A DNA stretch of 64,000 nt from Lineus longissimus (Eukaryota; Nemertea; Pilidiophora; Heteronemertea; Lineidae): positions 19,136,219-19,200,218 of the forward strand of contig NC_088315.1 in assembly GCF_910592395.1 (NCBI RefSeq). Reading direction: 5' to 3'. Shown here piece by piece: positions 46,521 to 59,700 of the stretch. Numbering within the stretch: position 1 is the first letter of the stretch; every line of letters begins with the position of its first letter. A program made the position numbers and the translations under genes. The notes under the pieces were generated by a model. The model was not told the DNA's origin, did no database searches, and worked only from the letters and a program-made list of their open reading frames with translations.

Positions 46521-46701
46521 AATAACTTTCTAATTCAATCGTGGAATATAATTTCATAGCCTAGCCTAAACCTCGGCTGGGGAGGCGATAGTCAGCCAAA
46601 CATTTTAGCTCACGGGTGTTTAGAGTGACTATATCCAATTCTGTATTCAATTCTGTATCAATTCCTTGAACCATTCATTACGATTTTCAGAACAATAGAC
46701 G

Positions 46702-47703
46702 ATGGCGGACTCGGACTCCTCAGACGCCGACTCAATAGAATGGGACTGGCAGCCGACACTGCAGGAAAAAATCAAGGACATTCTGAGCCAGTATCCGGAT
46801 GACGTGCAGATTCTCAAGGTACGGTCATGATCAAAATTAGGCCAACATAACACAAAATATAAGGCGGCTTTCTAGCCAGTGGTCAAAGTTATAGGCCTAC
46901 AGGTGCTGAAAATCATCGCCGGAGAGAAAGGATGCTTGTGTCTTGAAATTCTGTCCGAAGGAAGAGTAGGCCTATCCGCCTACAATGGAACGCTTTTAAC
47001 ATGAGGTATACATATCAGCATCAGTTTCAAGATATATAATATTCCTTGAAGGGACTGTATCTGGAGCTAGGGGTTTGACTTGGTCGTGTGGTATGCAGGT
47101 TCTGGGTCTTGTCAGCTGTATAGTAAAAAAAAACATCTTCGGTTTTAGGTAGGCCTAGTGTAACCGCAAAGTTTTTGACCTCTTTTTCCGATTCGCGAAA
47201 ATTTCTAAAAAACCTTTCCGCGAAAATTAAAGTCAGTGAAAATTAGGCGGTTTGCAGTGTAAAGTGAAGATTTTTCAACTTTGTGACATTTTCTTCAGGA
47301 GATTATCCAGAACGCCGAAGATGCTGATGCGAAATGTGTCAAGTTCCTTTACGATAAGAACAGCTACACCACAGAGGGTCTTATAGATGAGACGTCAGTG
47401 GGACATCAGGTAAGGGATTATACGCACCGAGGCGACTTGGGCGTAGCCAGCTAGCTCACGTTCAAGGTTATCAGAAGAATGCCATATTGTAATAAACGCA
47501 CGAAACCGTTATGCGATACGCACTTTTGGACAGTGAATTCCCATTTTCGTTTCAGGGCGAAGCCTTGTACGCATACAATGACGCGGTCTTCACCAAAGAA
47601 GACTTCCATAACCTGTTGAATGTCCGGAAGAGCGCCAAGAAGACAGACCGGTCAAAGGTCGGCAGATTCGGCCAAGGATTTAAGTCAGTCTTCCACATGA
47701 CAG
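46702..47703 (+). CDS. SACS: Sacsin exons 1-3: first SIRPT (Hsp90-like) repeat, N-terminal part
   Basis: Exons 46702-46818, 47299-47409 and 47556-47703. The protein starts with a short acidic leader (MADSDSSDADSIEWDW), then LQEKIKDILSQYPDDVQILK|EIIQNAEDADAKC, the N-box of the Hsp90-type ATPase fold used by sacsin. Exon 3 gives LYAYNDAVFTKEDF and the glycine-rich RFGQGFKSVFHMT. The introns fall at the same strongly conserved points of the fold. Phases are 0, 0 and 1. Confidence 0.94.
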
Positions 47704-50700
47704 GTAGGAACCATAGCTAGAGCTAGGAGGTCAGATTGATATATGCCCAGTGTTGATGTGACTAGATCCACCACAGTGAGGGGACTATCTTTCTACCTGT
47801 CTCGCAGCCATGCAGCAATTGGGGCGACCCTGTACAACTGTTGACTACTTGGCACCATTGTTGTGTCTCCTCTGCAAGGCGTATCAGATCTCCGGTCCCT
47901 TTTTCCGTCCATTCCTATACATCGTCCATCCGAATCTCTTCGGCCGACCGCCTTAATCTTCAGCGATAAAAATATTCCTGGTGCAACGATGAACGGTTTC
48001 TATATACATGTACATTTACTTTGAGCTAGGAGAGACCCCTATTGACATTTTGGGTCATTCAATCTTGACTACCTGGCTTCCGCCAACAGACTCCTTTAAT
48101 CAAGCAGAGTCCGCTGTGCCTCATGCTCTTCACGAACGTATGGTGCTGGTCTTATTCAGGTCACCCCCCCTCCCACCCCTCCAACCCACCTGACAACGGA
48201 GCATGATACATCCTCCCTTCCTTCACACAAAGTCAACTCGTTCGTGAGCTACTATAGCGCCACATTGCGTCTATGTCCGTAACTATACTCCAGGGTCAAT
48301 GCTACCAAGAATTTGCGATACGTTTTATCTTTTGGTCACACATCTGCTTAACTGCATTCAGCCTTGCTCTCACTTCGGTGACTGGGCCTAGGTCAACCAC
48401 ATAAGATGGGTGGCCAGCCTATATATTATATACATGTTCCTGTTTTCCAGAGTTGCCAACCCTATTGAGTGGAAAGTACTTGGCGAAGATCAGCCCATAC
48501 CTGCCGCGACTCCCACGGAAGAAACACTCTGAACTCAACAAACATCATCCGGCTGAATTAAACAGCTTTCGTGGAGAATTCCAAGGGTACAACAATGACG
48601 CTGCAAGGAAACGCTTCTTCAATGGGACCATCTTCAGGTTCCCTCTTCGGAAACAACCGTCAGAGATCTCGAAGACTCTCTACGGCGAAGAGAAGATTAT
48701 GGAGCTGTTTCGGGTGTTACAAGACCGGGCATACATGAACCTACTGTTCTTGAAATCACTGGAAAGAATAGAAGTCTTTGTGCAAGATGTGAAGCAGTCA
48801 AAGCCAAGGCTTCTATTCAGTGTCTGCGTCACAAATGAGAACAGCGACACATCTGTGCTGCAAACTCGAGCAGAGTTCTTTCGAGAACTTCAAGTTGCAG
48901 GAAACGTGCCGGTAAAAAAACAGTGCCACTTCACCTACCAGATTGATATCGAAACCAGTCTACCCGAAGATGATAGTCATTGCCAGAGCTTTCTTGTTTG
49001 CCACTATTATGATGGTTGTGAGGTTTCTTCAACTATGAAAGAACTGATAGATGATAAAGAACTAAGTTACCAACCTCTGGTTAGTGTTGCCATGCCCCTG
49101 TGCGAAGAAATTTGTGAGGATTCTGAACAAAAAGGTCACATTTTCTGCTTCTTGCCACTTCCCATCCGTGACAACACAAGTCCTACCGGTCTCCCAGTCC
49201 ACGTCAGCAGCTTCTTCGTGGTGAGCTCGAACAGGAGTGAGATCAAGTGGCCAACGGCTGGGCAGAATCGTGAACAGATGTCCGACAGTAGCCTCAAGTG
49301 GAACCACTGTCTTCTGACTGAGCTCATTCCGAAAGCGTATGCACAACTTCTTCTGGATGCAACTGGAGAGCCAACAGTCCAATCTGAAGACGTGTACCAC
49401 GCATTCCCTGACATAGACCTCGTCGATGAGAAGTGGAGGAACACATTCCTTGAACCATTCCTACAGAACGTCCTCTCTTTACCTATTCTCGCGACGGAGG
49501 GTGGGAACAAGAGTTATGTCAGTGTGAGGGATGCTGTTCTATGTCCACCAAACATTGACGAGAAGACGAGGCTCGTTCTGATCCAGCTTTTGACGGAGAG
49601 TGGTTATAATGCAGTGTGCCCACCAGAACACATCTCAAGAGTGCTAAAGAGTAGGAGGGACATACAACTTGAGGAAGCGACTGCATATTATGTATGTCAA
49701 GTGATGAGGCGTTCTGCTTGGTAGGTCACTTCTTCTGTCATGTTTTCCATATAAAAGAAACTATAGGCAGGAGCTAGGGAGTCAAATTAGTCGTCCTCAA
49801 GTGACTAGTATCCACAGTCAGGGCTATTGGTTGTGTTTGATTCCACAATTCCTCTTACAGCGTTAATAGTTTCGATATACTGTGAGAAAAGAACGACCCC
49901 TGTCTGCGACTTTGTTTAACTTAATCTGACCTAACTGGCTCCTGTCTATAGTTTCCCTGTAAGATGATGATTGATAATCGCAAATGTGTCCCATTTTGTT
50001 CGTGGCATCCATTTAGAATTTTTTGGATCTTTAACTAAAAAGGTTTTAGCCAATATTCATGAAACCCGATTCAGGACACATGGGTTTCAGTGCACTTCGG
50101 GCTTCGTCTTGTATTATTTAGGTGTAAGGAAATGATAACAAACTAGAGGTATCGGTTGTCTAACCAAACATCGCAAGGGTGTATCTAAAATGTAGGCCAA
50201 AGCGGTGGTGGCAGCCGAGGTTTTTGGCGAAATGACATGGCATATTGAAACGACGAATGACAATAGAGGGAGGACGTCATCCAAACTCCTCCGATAGTGG
50301 TTCCTCTAACATTCAGAGTGTTTCATATGACAGTGATTGGAAACTTGCAGTGTCCGTCTTACACACTCAAAGCTTTCGTTTTCAGTTACAAGTCTTACTC
50401 CAGGGATGATAAGCTCCTGCTGCTGAGTTACCTCCTTGGAGAGAATCCGGTCACGCCAGCTGCCTTACGCGGCTTAGAGCTACTCCCTCTCGCCGATGGA
50501 ACCTTTACAACCTTTGGACCTTCGACTTCGAGCAGTATCTTTATAGCGGAGTCCAAGCACCAACTCCTCCTGCCGACATTAGAGCATCGATTCATGAGCA
50601 ACGACCTTGGGATGAACTTGGATACGAAACTTCGTCAATCAAACATGATTTGTAAGTTGTTTAACACTCAATAATGTACATGTATGCCTTTTCCCAGTAT

Positions 50701-53700
50701 GGATGTCCTTCACTGTCAACTTGCAATAGGTTTCCATGCCGAACCACCATCGTTGTGCGTATATCCATCCTTCAGGAAAGGAGGAGACTTTAGGACTGAT
50801 GTTCACCGCCGATAAGTCGGCATGTAGTTTTCTGACAGCTGATGACAAATGAGGCTGGGTTTACTGTGTATAGGGGATTCATATTGTCACTTGTCATGCA
50901 CACCAAGAGCACGAGTATGTTCGTAAATTGACTTAGGTGCCCTGACAGAGAGCAGTGGGTGAAAAGTGACATCGTGAATCGTATGCAGCCTGCTCTTAGT
51001 TAACCTGTTTAGTGATGACACTATGAACAATGCCGAACAGTGTCTATTTCTTCGTCAGCATTATTAGTTTGACAGTCCTGTTTTAGATTTGAAGTTCTTC
51101 ATCGACCGTAAATATAGTTGACCTTTGTCTCCGAAAAGCGAGCATAGGGCGGTTGAGTGTGGGGTCATCATAAACGCTGTACCAAGAGCAGATTCCTGAT
51201 TATTTTACTTACTGCATGGTAAATTACAATGAGGGGTTAACATTTAAACAAGATGAGAGCAATCCTTCTGACCCCATGCTAGTTCTATAGTTTGTTATTG
51301 ATTCATTTTGTTAAGAGACGAGTTGTGGTTATGGATAATCAGTAAGGCTACCTTTATTAGGTACAATTACATTTCCAGAAGCTAATTTTGAAGAATGAAA
51401 TACTTAGGATTAGCATAAGATCACCGAAACATAGGTGCATTTCCTGAACTCCAGCTGTCAGATCAATAACTTTAACATGGTTTACTTTTTGCAACAGCAT
51501 CCTGAATTGTCAATATTATTGGAACAGTCGCCGTATGCTGCACACTCTATTTTCAGGCCAGACACAACTTGCGCTCTGTGCCGACGAAGATATTCTGTCT
51601 CTCTTGCCAAGCATCTTCCCAGGAGGCTGTGAAAGTCTCCGTACCATAGACTGCAAAGAACTCAGACACATCACTGAAATTTGGCTCCAGCACCTCTGGC
51701 AATTTCTGACTTCCATTTGCTCAAAGCTTCCAGACCACTTAGAGCGAATCAAGAACTTGCATATCCTACCAGTCAAACCGCTGTCGCCAAAGGTCATCCA
51801 CCTGACCAAACTATTTGGTGGGGCCACCTGCATTGCCAAGGACCTGCGCGATGAAAACCTGTCGGACCAACTGGCCAAAACGTTAGGTTACTTCAACATC
51901 ACAGTTCTAGATGATATCCCAGACTATATCCTACGACATCCTCTCGTTTTTCAACAACATTGGATCTATAACCCCAACCCTGAGTCAGTCATACGTGCCC
52001 TGTTGAAGGTACGCCAAACTGACCACAGCATCGTAAGTGGAAGCTGCAAATTCAACCAACATGCAAACAGAGAACAACGCTTCGAGCTGGTAAAGCTAAT
52101 TCAACCCCACTTCAAATCTATGAGACATGGCAGTACATTGAAACCATTCGTTGAACATCTGGAACTGTTTGAAACTATTGATGGCAGTGGTACAAAGCGC
52201 AGGCACTTCACAAGTGTAGCAAAGTGCCCGAAGGCTGTCACAGGATACAATATTCCTGTCAGTTCTCCTTGCATGCTCCTGGACGTCGGTGCTGCAGACG
52301 TTCGTCAAATGGCCACATACGTTGGTGTCAACATCATGACCGAGACCAAGATCATTGAAGACTACATCTTTGACCTGATACGCCGTCAAAGACTTCAGCC
52401 TTTGGAGGTGGGAAAAGTGATGGTCTACGTTCTTCAAAACCTTCATGATCACATCAGGGGAAGCAAAAAATTCCTGCAGCATCTACAGGAGCTTGCATTC
52501 ATGACCGATAGCAAAGGGATTTATTGTCGAGTGTGTGATTTCTTTGATCCCAGCGACAGTGTGCTTCAAAACCTTTTCCTTGCCGAAGATAAATTTCCTC
52601 CCGATATCTACCAGCGATGCCTAGAGTCATTGCGGAGAATAGGCCTGAAAGACAGGAGAAAGGTCAATGGTCAAGACCTCCTGAACACTGCTAAACTCGT
52701 TGCCAAATGCACAGGAACTAGCAAAAAGAAACAGAAGAAAAATCTAGAATTGAAAATCCAGGGAATGAGTGAAGTCCTCCTTCAAAATCAAAACCTTCTC
52801 CATGTTGCGGACACAAATGAGCAGCTAAGGCAAATTGCATGGGTACCAGTTAGGCTTGATCGGCCAGGTGGGTATCCAAAGTCCCTAGCTTGGGGATGTG
52901 TAGATCAGAAGTTTCAAACGCCAACTTCTATGTGCCTGTCATCTGAAATTGATGTAGTTGGTTCTGCCATGCCATGTGTTGACACGAAATTTGTAAGTGA
53001 TGTCGTTTTTGAACGAGTTCTTGGTAAACGTCTCGCACCACTTCCAAGTGTAATCGGACACTTGAAGAACATCGTGAATTACTACCGAGCAGAAGAAAAG
53101 GTGGTTCTGATGGGTTTCGTTCAGAAAGTGTATGAAGTTTTGCGACTCTACCCTGTACCTGAGGTTCAAAAGTGTCTGACTTCGATGAAACTAGTTAACT
53201 GGGTTTGGCATGGCAATGGCTTCGCCTCAGTTGATTGTATCATACTGGAGCAGTTAGAAAACTTCGCACCGTATGCGTATTCGTTACCGGATGAGCTCTC
53301 AGGTATACGTTCCTGGCTGGATAAAATGGGTGTGAAAAACGACTTTGATTGCCTTCAGATACTGCAAAGGATTAAAAGATATCACGACGGAGCGTCCAGT
53401 GTCAATCCAGAAATGGTTACCCGAGACCTCAGGATAGTTAAGCATGTCCTGCAGAAGATTGTCAGTCAGTGCACAGAGGGATATCTAGGGAGTCGGCTGA
53501 ACGTTCTTCTACTTCCAGTTCAGAATGATGATGAAAGACTTCAACTCTTGCCTGCATGTGACTGCACCTATGCAGAGGACGAAGCATACGTTCTAGGAGC
53601 TAGCTGTATAGAAGATGATGATGAGAGTGAAAGTGATCTCAACTATATACATCACGCAATACCAAAGGAACTGGCAAATGCTCTGGGAGTTAAGACGTCT

Positions 53701-56700
53701 ATGAACCGACTCCTTGAAGAGGATTCCGAAGGAATAAGCATTTTAGAGAGTCACGGCCAAGTGGAGTCTCTTACCCATCGCCTAAAGCTGCTTATCCAAG
53801 ATTATCCAGACGGCTTGGCTATTCCGAAAGAGCTCATTCAGAATGCAGATGATGCCGGAGCAACTGTAGTGAAATTCCTGTACGATGAGCGAGAGAACTT
53901 GGATGCGATGGATGGCTTGCTGGATGAAGGGATGAAGGAGTGCCAAGGACCAGCTCTTTGGGTGTACAATGATGCGGAATTCTCCGAGGACGATCTAAAG
54001 AACATTGCCAAACTAAGTGGAGCAACGAAAGAAAACAGAAGTGACAAAATCGGGAAGTTCGGGCTTGGATTCAATGTCGTGTACAATGTCACAGACGTGC
54101 CAAGTTTCATCACCAATCGGTCAATAGTATTCCTCGATCCTCATAGATCACATCTTGGAAAGGCAAAGAAAGAGAAGAGTGACACAGGGTTACAGCTAAA
54201 CATTTGCTCCAACAGCAGACAGGGTGCTCATATTCGGAGAAAATATTACAATCAGTTCCGAACCTACGATGGGGTATTTGGATGTCAGCTCCGAAGGGAT
54301 GGTGAGCAAAAGCCTTTCAAGGGTACACTGTTCCGTCTTCCACTCAGACCATCAGGTGCAAAGAGTGAGATAAACAGTATGCCCTATACGAAGGATGACA
54401 TTAAAGAACTGTTCCAGTTAATAATCGACCAGGCCAGTAGCTTGCTGCTCTTCGTACAGAGTGTCAAATCCGTTGAGCTCCATCATCTGCCTCGATCAGC
54501 GTGTGACCCATCGAAGTCTGTTCAACTCTTTCACTTGGAAACCAAACTGGAGCAGGTCTTGAGTCGACTGCCTCGGCTACCACCTGCAGTCAGCACTGAG
54601 AATCCGAATCTTCTAACAATTGCCTCACGCATAACACGCATGGTAGAACGCGAATATCGTCATCTCCCGAAGGATATCAGCCGGACTTCTGTAGTTGCCA
54701 CCAGTCAGAAGTTCACCAATTCTACCAGCACCAGAGACCTTAGCATCAACGGGCAAACAAAAAAGATCCTATGGTTGGTGCATGACTGTATTGGGACTAA
54801 TGAGTCTATGACAGACGCTCGTCAGAGTCCATCTAGATCGTATGTTCCCACTGCAGGTGTGGCCATTCAGCTTGAACTGCAGCAAAGGAACAAATACCAA
54901 CCTGTTCGATTTGATGATGGCATGGCACCAGTGTTCTGTCATCTGCCACTACCGTCGTCTGTGAAGAGTGGATTACCTGTTATCGTCAATGGCAGTTTCG
55001 CAATAAAATCTGACCGACGTCAGATCGTGCAGATCACCTCCGATGATAAGCTGAACAATCCGATGGATGTCTGGAATGAAAATCTGAAGAGGGATGCGAT
55101 CACCAATGCTTACCTCGGCACTCTAGTCCAAATGAAGGAGCTCCTGACCAGTCACCGTGACTTGTACAGTTTGTGGCCGGACAGGAATCACATTGCGAAG
55201 GGCTTCGAAACATTCCTGCAGAGTTTCTATCGCACACTTGCTACCTTGAATGAAAACACATCTCCAAAGATATTTACCAATGGAGTTGTTTGGGTTGACT
55301 TCGGCCACACAGTCTTCATGGATGAAGCCCTTTCCAATACTGACTTGTGCGATGTTGCCCTCGATATCTTACAGAAGCACTTAGACAGAACTACCCCTGT
55401 ACGTGATAGAGTAATAGCAACAGTTCTTCCACGGCATTTGAGGGACGGCTTTCCAGCGAATGTTGTTAAATCCAAAACATTTGATCTGGCAAAGATTTAT
55501 AAAGCTGCCATATTACCCTTTCTACCACAGCTGAATAGCGAGAAAAGGGACAAGCTACTTCTGTTTGCTCTGAAGCGTGCTAAGGGGAATGTACAACTTA
55601 GAAAACTGCTAGTGGAAAGTGCATGTATCCCAGTCGGGCAAGACGGCACAAGGTTTGTGAAACCAACCCAACTCATCAGTCCAAATGGTAGACGAGCGAC
55701 ACTGTACGAGATAGGGGACAATGTGTTCCCTATTGCGAGTTTCTGTGCTGACAAAACCCTGGGGGTTCTGAAAGAGTTGGGAATGAACGTGGATGAGATA
55801 TCATGGGATATGGTAATGGAGAGAGCACGTTCTATCGGAAGTCTCAATGAATGCCAGCAAGAGGCCAGGTTGAAACAGTGGGTGCCGTACGCTGAACAGA
55901 AGCTCCAAAGCGGTGTGGAAATGCTTGATCGAAGCCAGTTGGTACAGTTGCGAGAGATACGATTCTTGCCTGTCCTACCCAAGCCAGAAAACTATCCGAT
56001 CATCTGGAAAGGTGATAACTACCAGCGTCTTGTGTCAGCAGAGGAGGCTTATCCAAGTCGTCACCAAAACCTCGTCAGCAGCACTTCGCCGATTGTGGAT
56101 GAGAGAATCTGCGGTTTGTCAGCTCTGCATAGATCTTGCAAGATAAGAGAGCACCTGGGACTGCTGGGACGAAATGTCTCCTTGGAGGCTGTGCTGCAAC
56201 AGTTGAAGGTTTTGTCTGCTGTTCCGATATCTCGTGAGAACCGAAGTACAGTGAGAGATATGTGCCATGAAATGTACAGTCACCTGGAGTCGTGCTGTAA
56301 AAACTCTCCTGATGTTGATGCGTCAATCATCAAACATAAACTGAGTGGGTCTAGGTGCCTCTTAGCTGACGATGTGTTCATGGAACCATCACATTGTGCT
56401 ATGCAAGGCAGCGATATTCCGCATTACCTCCATGTGATTCAATACCCCCTGAATCGCCAACAACTACTCCTGAAACTTCTCAATGTCAAAAAACAGTTTC
56501 ACGGTGCTGATTTCGTCCAGGCTCTCAATCGCATTGACTTCGATGCCGGTGTGAAGGTTGTCAGAGATATAGCAGAGGGCCTGCACAGTTGGTTACAGCA
56601 TAATAAAGGGACACTTGAAGACGCTTTATATCAGTGTCAGGAAGCTGTTCTCTTACCAACTGACGTGAACGCAGAGGGAGATTGGGATATGCTGCCTGTT

Positions 56701-59700
56701 GATGAGTTATGCTTGAACGCTCGTGGTGACCTCGTCAACCAGTCAACACCGAGAACATGGCTACGCAACACGGTTGGAAATCAGAAATTCCGGTACCTCC
56801 ACCCAGACATCCCTTTTCAAGTTGCACAAGCCCTCGGAGTTCGTTCAGACCGAGAAAATGTGTTAAGCAGACTTGGAACTCCACTTGGGCAGCCATTTGG
56901 ACAGAAAGAGCCACTTACCACACGGATTAAGAGCATCCTGCAGAATTACCCTTGCGACGAAGGTGTCTTGAAAGAACTTTTGCAGAACGCTGACGATGCT
57001 GGCGCGACTGAACTCCGCTTTATTTTGGACAAGAGACAGCACCGAGAAGAGAGGGTGTTTGATGAGAACTGGAAGCTGTTACAAGGACCTGCTCTCTGTG
57101 TTTATAACAACATGCCATTCACTGAGAAGGATCTGGGTGGCATCTGCAGTCTTGGACAAGGGTCAAAGTCGAGTGATCCCACGAAGACTGGCCAGTACGG
57201 TATTGGATTCAACAGTGTCTACCACCTAACTGATGTGCCGAGTTTTCTAACTGATGGAGAAGAAATTGGAAGGACGTTTGGAATCCTCGATCCCAACTGT
57301 AGATATGCTCCTGGTGCTTGCCAGGAGAACCCTGGTCGCTGTTTCCAGGAGGATGACTTTGAAACCGTCCATACCGATTTCACAGATGTGTTTTCTGGAT
57401 ACCTTGAAAGTCATTTGGAGTTGAAAGGTGCAACTCTTTTTCGTCTCCCTCTTCGCAGCCAAAAAATGTCTGAAACTTCTAAAATCAGCACTAAAGTTGT
57501 GACGATTGACTTCGCTGAAAAACTACTTCGATTGTTTGAAGCTGAGCTCTTTCAAAATCTTCTGTTTGTCAATTCCGTGCGCACAATATCATTAGAAAGT
57601 CTTGGTCAAGTTCATGAAAAGAAATACTCTGTTCGTGTCCAGATCTTAAAAAGTGATGAGCAGAAATTGCGCGAATTCAATAAGTACGTGAAGAAAGTGA
57701 GTGACGAACTGCACAATGACAGACTAACCCTTGAGAACGTTGAATACAGGGAGGTCACCTACATTGTACGAATGGAAGATTCCAAGGGACAAGTGCAAAT
57801 CTGGTCGGTGTGCCAGTGTATCGGCTTCAGAGAGAAGTGTGAGATACCAAACGTAGTAGCGCAGGCAGTTGCTGCAAAAGACCTTGCTTTGTTGCCACGA
57901 GGGGGTGCAGCTCTATTGCTTGACAGCAATTTCCAAGTTAAAGGTCGCCAGGTGTTCTGCTTTCTACCATTGCCTTCCCGTGAAGACACAAAGCTGCCAG
58001 TCCACATTAATGGACACTTCGCATTAGATTCAGCTCGACGAACACTGTGGGATGACGGGCGGTCATGTCCAGGATACAAGAGTATGTGGAACAGCTTCAT
58101 GATGGAAAAGATTGTCGCTCAGGCCTATGTATCTCTGTTGATGAATGAGTGCAACAGACTGAAAAGAAAACAGAATGTTAGCCAAGAAGACCTTCAGAAA
58201 TTCTACAACATGTTTCCAGATATCTCGAAGATCAAAGCTAACTACTTGAATGAACTTGTCAGCGCATTCTATACAACGACACACTTGGATACAGAGTGTC
58301 TAGCAGTTCAGACAGAAATGGAAAATTCCGTTGCAACTCGATGGTTTAACATAAGTCAATGTGTGGACGGAGAAGCGTTCTTTGATAACCTTAGCCCCAC
58401 ACGCATTAAAGTGACAAGATACGAACCTATTATTAAACCGGCTTTCAGGAACTCCGTGCTAACTGGGAACCAACAATCACAAAAGAAGCACACCACCACG
58501 GAAATAGACCATATACATTCCTTGACAAATATTCTTCGAAGACTCGGCTTCAATCTACTCAGCGTCCCAATGTTTATCTTCTTTTCCCTTCGAATGGTGA
58601 AGATCAATGTGCGCCAAGTCGAACCAAGGACAGTCCTTGAGTACATGCATACCTACAGGGACCACAGAGATTGCACCCTGAAACATCTCCCTCAGCCAGT
58701 GATAGACTCGCCATTTCAAGATGGAAAGTCTGTAGTAGAACTGACGAAATATTGCTATTCAACCCGACCAGAAGCTGACAATACAAAATCATTGGTTGGG
58801 CTGCCGTTGTGTTTGACTGATGATGAAGTGATACAAGAATTCTCACAGAGCCAGCCACGGTTTCACCCAAGGTTTTCGTCACTTGTTCCACATCATGCAA
58901 ATCACTTTGTCGACTCGCAAGTCTTTGGGGCGGTTCCTTTAGAGGTTAGGGAAAAGAAGCCACTGGCATTAGTCGAACTAACCATAAAGAAACTTGCCCC
59001 ACTCCTCCTTCCTGCATACCAGGATCTACATACCAATTACAGGATTGAATGGGAGCCCAAGAATGAAAATAAAGCGAGAATGAAAAGATGGATTGAGAAC
59101 ATGTGGAAGTTGATAAGCTCAGAGATCGACAAAGTCTTTGAAGATCTAAAAGGAAACAGAGAGGCAGCATTGAAAAGACTCGAGCCTTTGAAAGAATTCT
59201 GCATTGTCCCAGCACATGACACGAATAAAGACAAACACTTCCTCTACCAGCTCAAGTATGCGAAGTGCATCCGGTATGGAAGTTCACTCTCCTGGGGATA
59301 CATGGGCATGAATGATACTATTCAGAAACTCTTGATGAAGGCTGGGATTCCTTGTCTGGATACACTATCTCTAGATTTTATGCCTTCACTGAGGCTATCT
59401 CTACCAAGAGAAATAGCATCCCATGTCGAAAACCCTCGTGATATCCTTTATGCTCTTTGGGACCTACTGCAACATGGAGCAAGTGCCACACGTCTTACAC
59501 AAGCAACCGGCAACCGAAGAGATGCTTTACACCTGAGAGAATACTTTGCCAGTTTGTTCAAGAAGAAGTGCACTTCAGAAGAGGCGACACGTTTGAGACA
59601 GCTTCCAATCCATCAGTTTGTGAATGATAAGATATCTTCACTTGGTAACTGTGGATGCTACTTAGTCCCGCAAGGAATACCTAAGGCAGGTCTCGACAAC

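Larger units (their letters stand above)
31719..46690. other. Intergenic region between divergent genes; no gene found
   Basis: About 15 kb. Contents identified: MITEs (32315, 34466, 36530), tandem arrays (35662, 36945, 42590, 45095), segmental repeats (44430, 46081), SINE fragments (40800, 43757) and a poly-C run (37508-37517). The segments 32500-34460, 37520-40790, 40920-42580 and 42780-43740 hold nothing I recognise. Promoters and untranslated first exons of both genes should lie here but no clear core element can be assigned. Confidence 0.6.

Noticed and set aside
48453-48455. TTG as a separate start for a second sacsin-like gene
   Set aside because: It is inside exon 4; the split codon and domain continuity join it to exon 3.
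51535-51556. ATG at 51535 as the start of an independent 3688-codon gene
   Set aside because: It lies upstream of the exon 6 acceptor; exons 1-5 encode the missing first repeat in matching phase.
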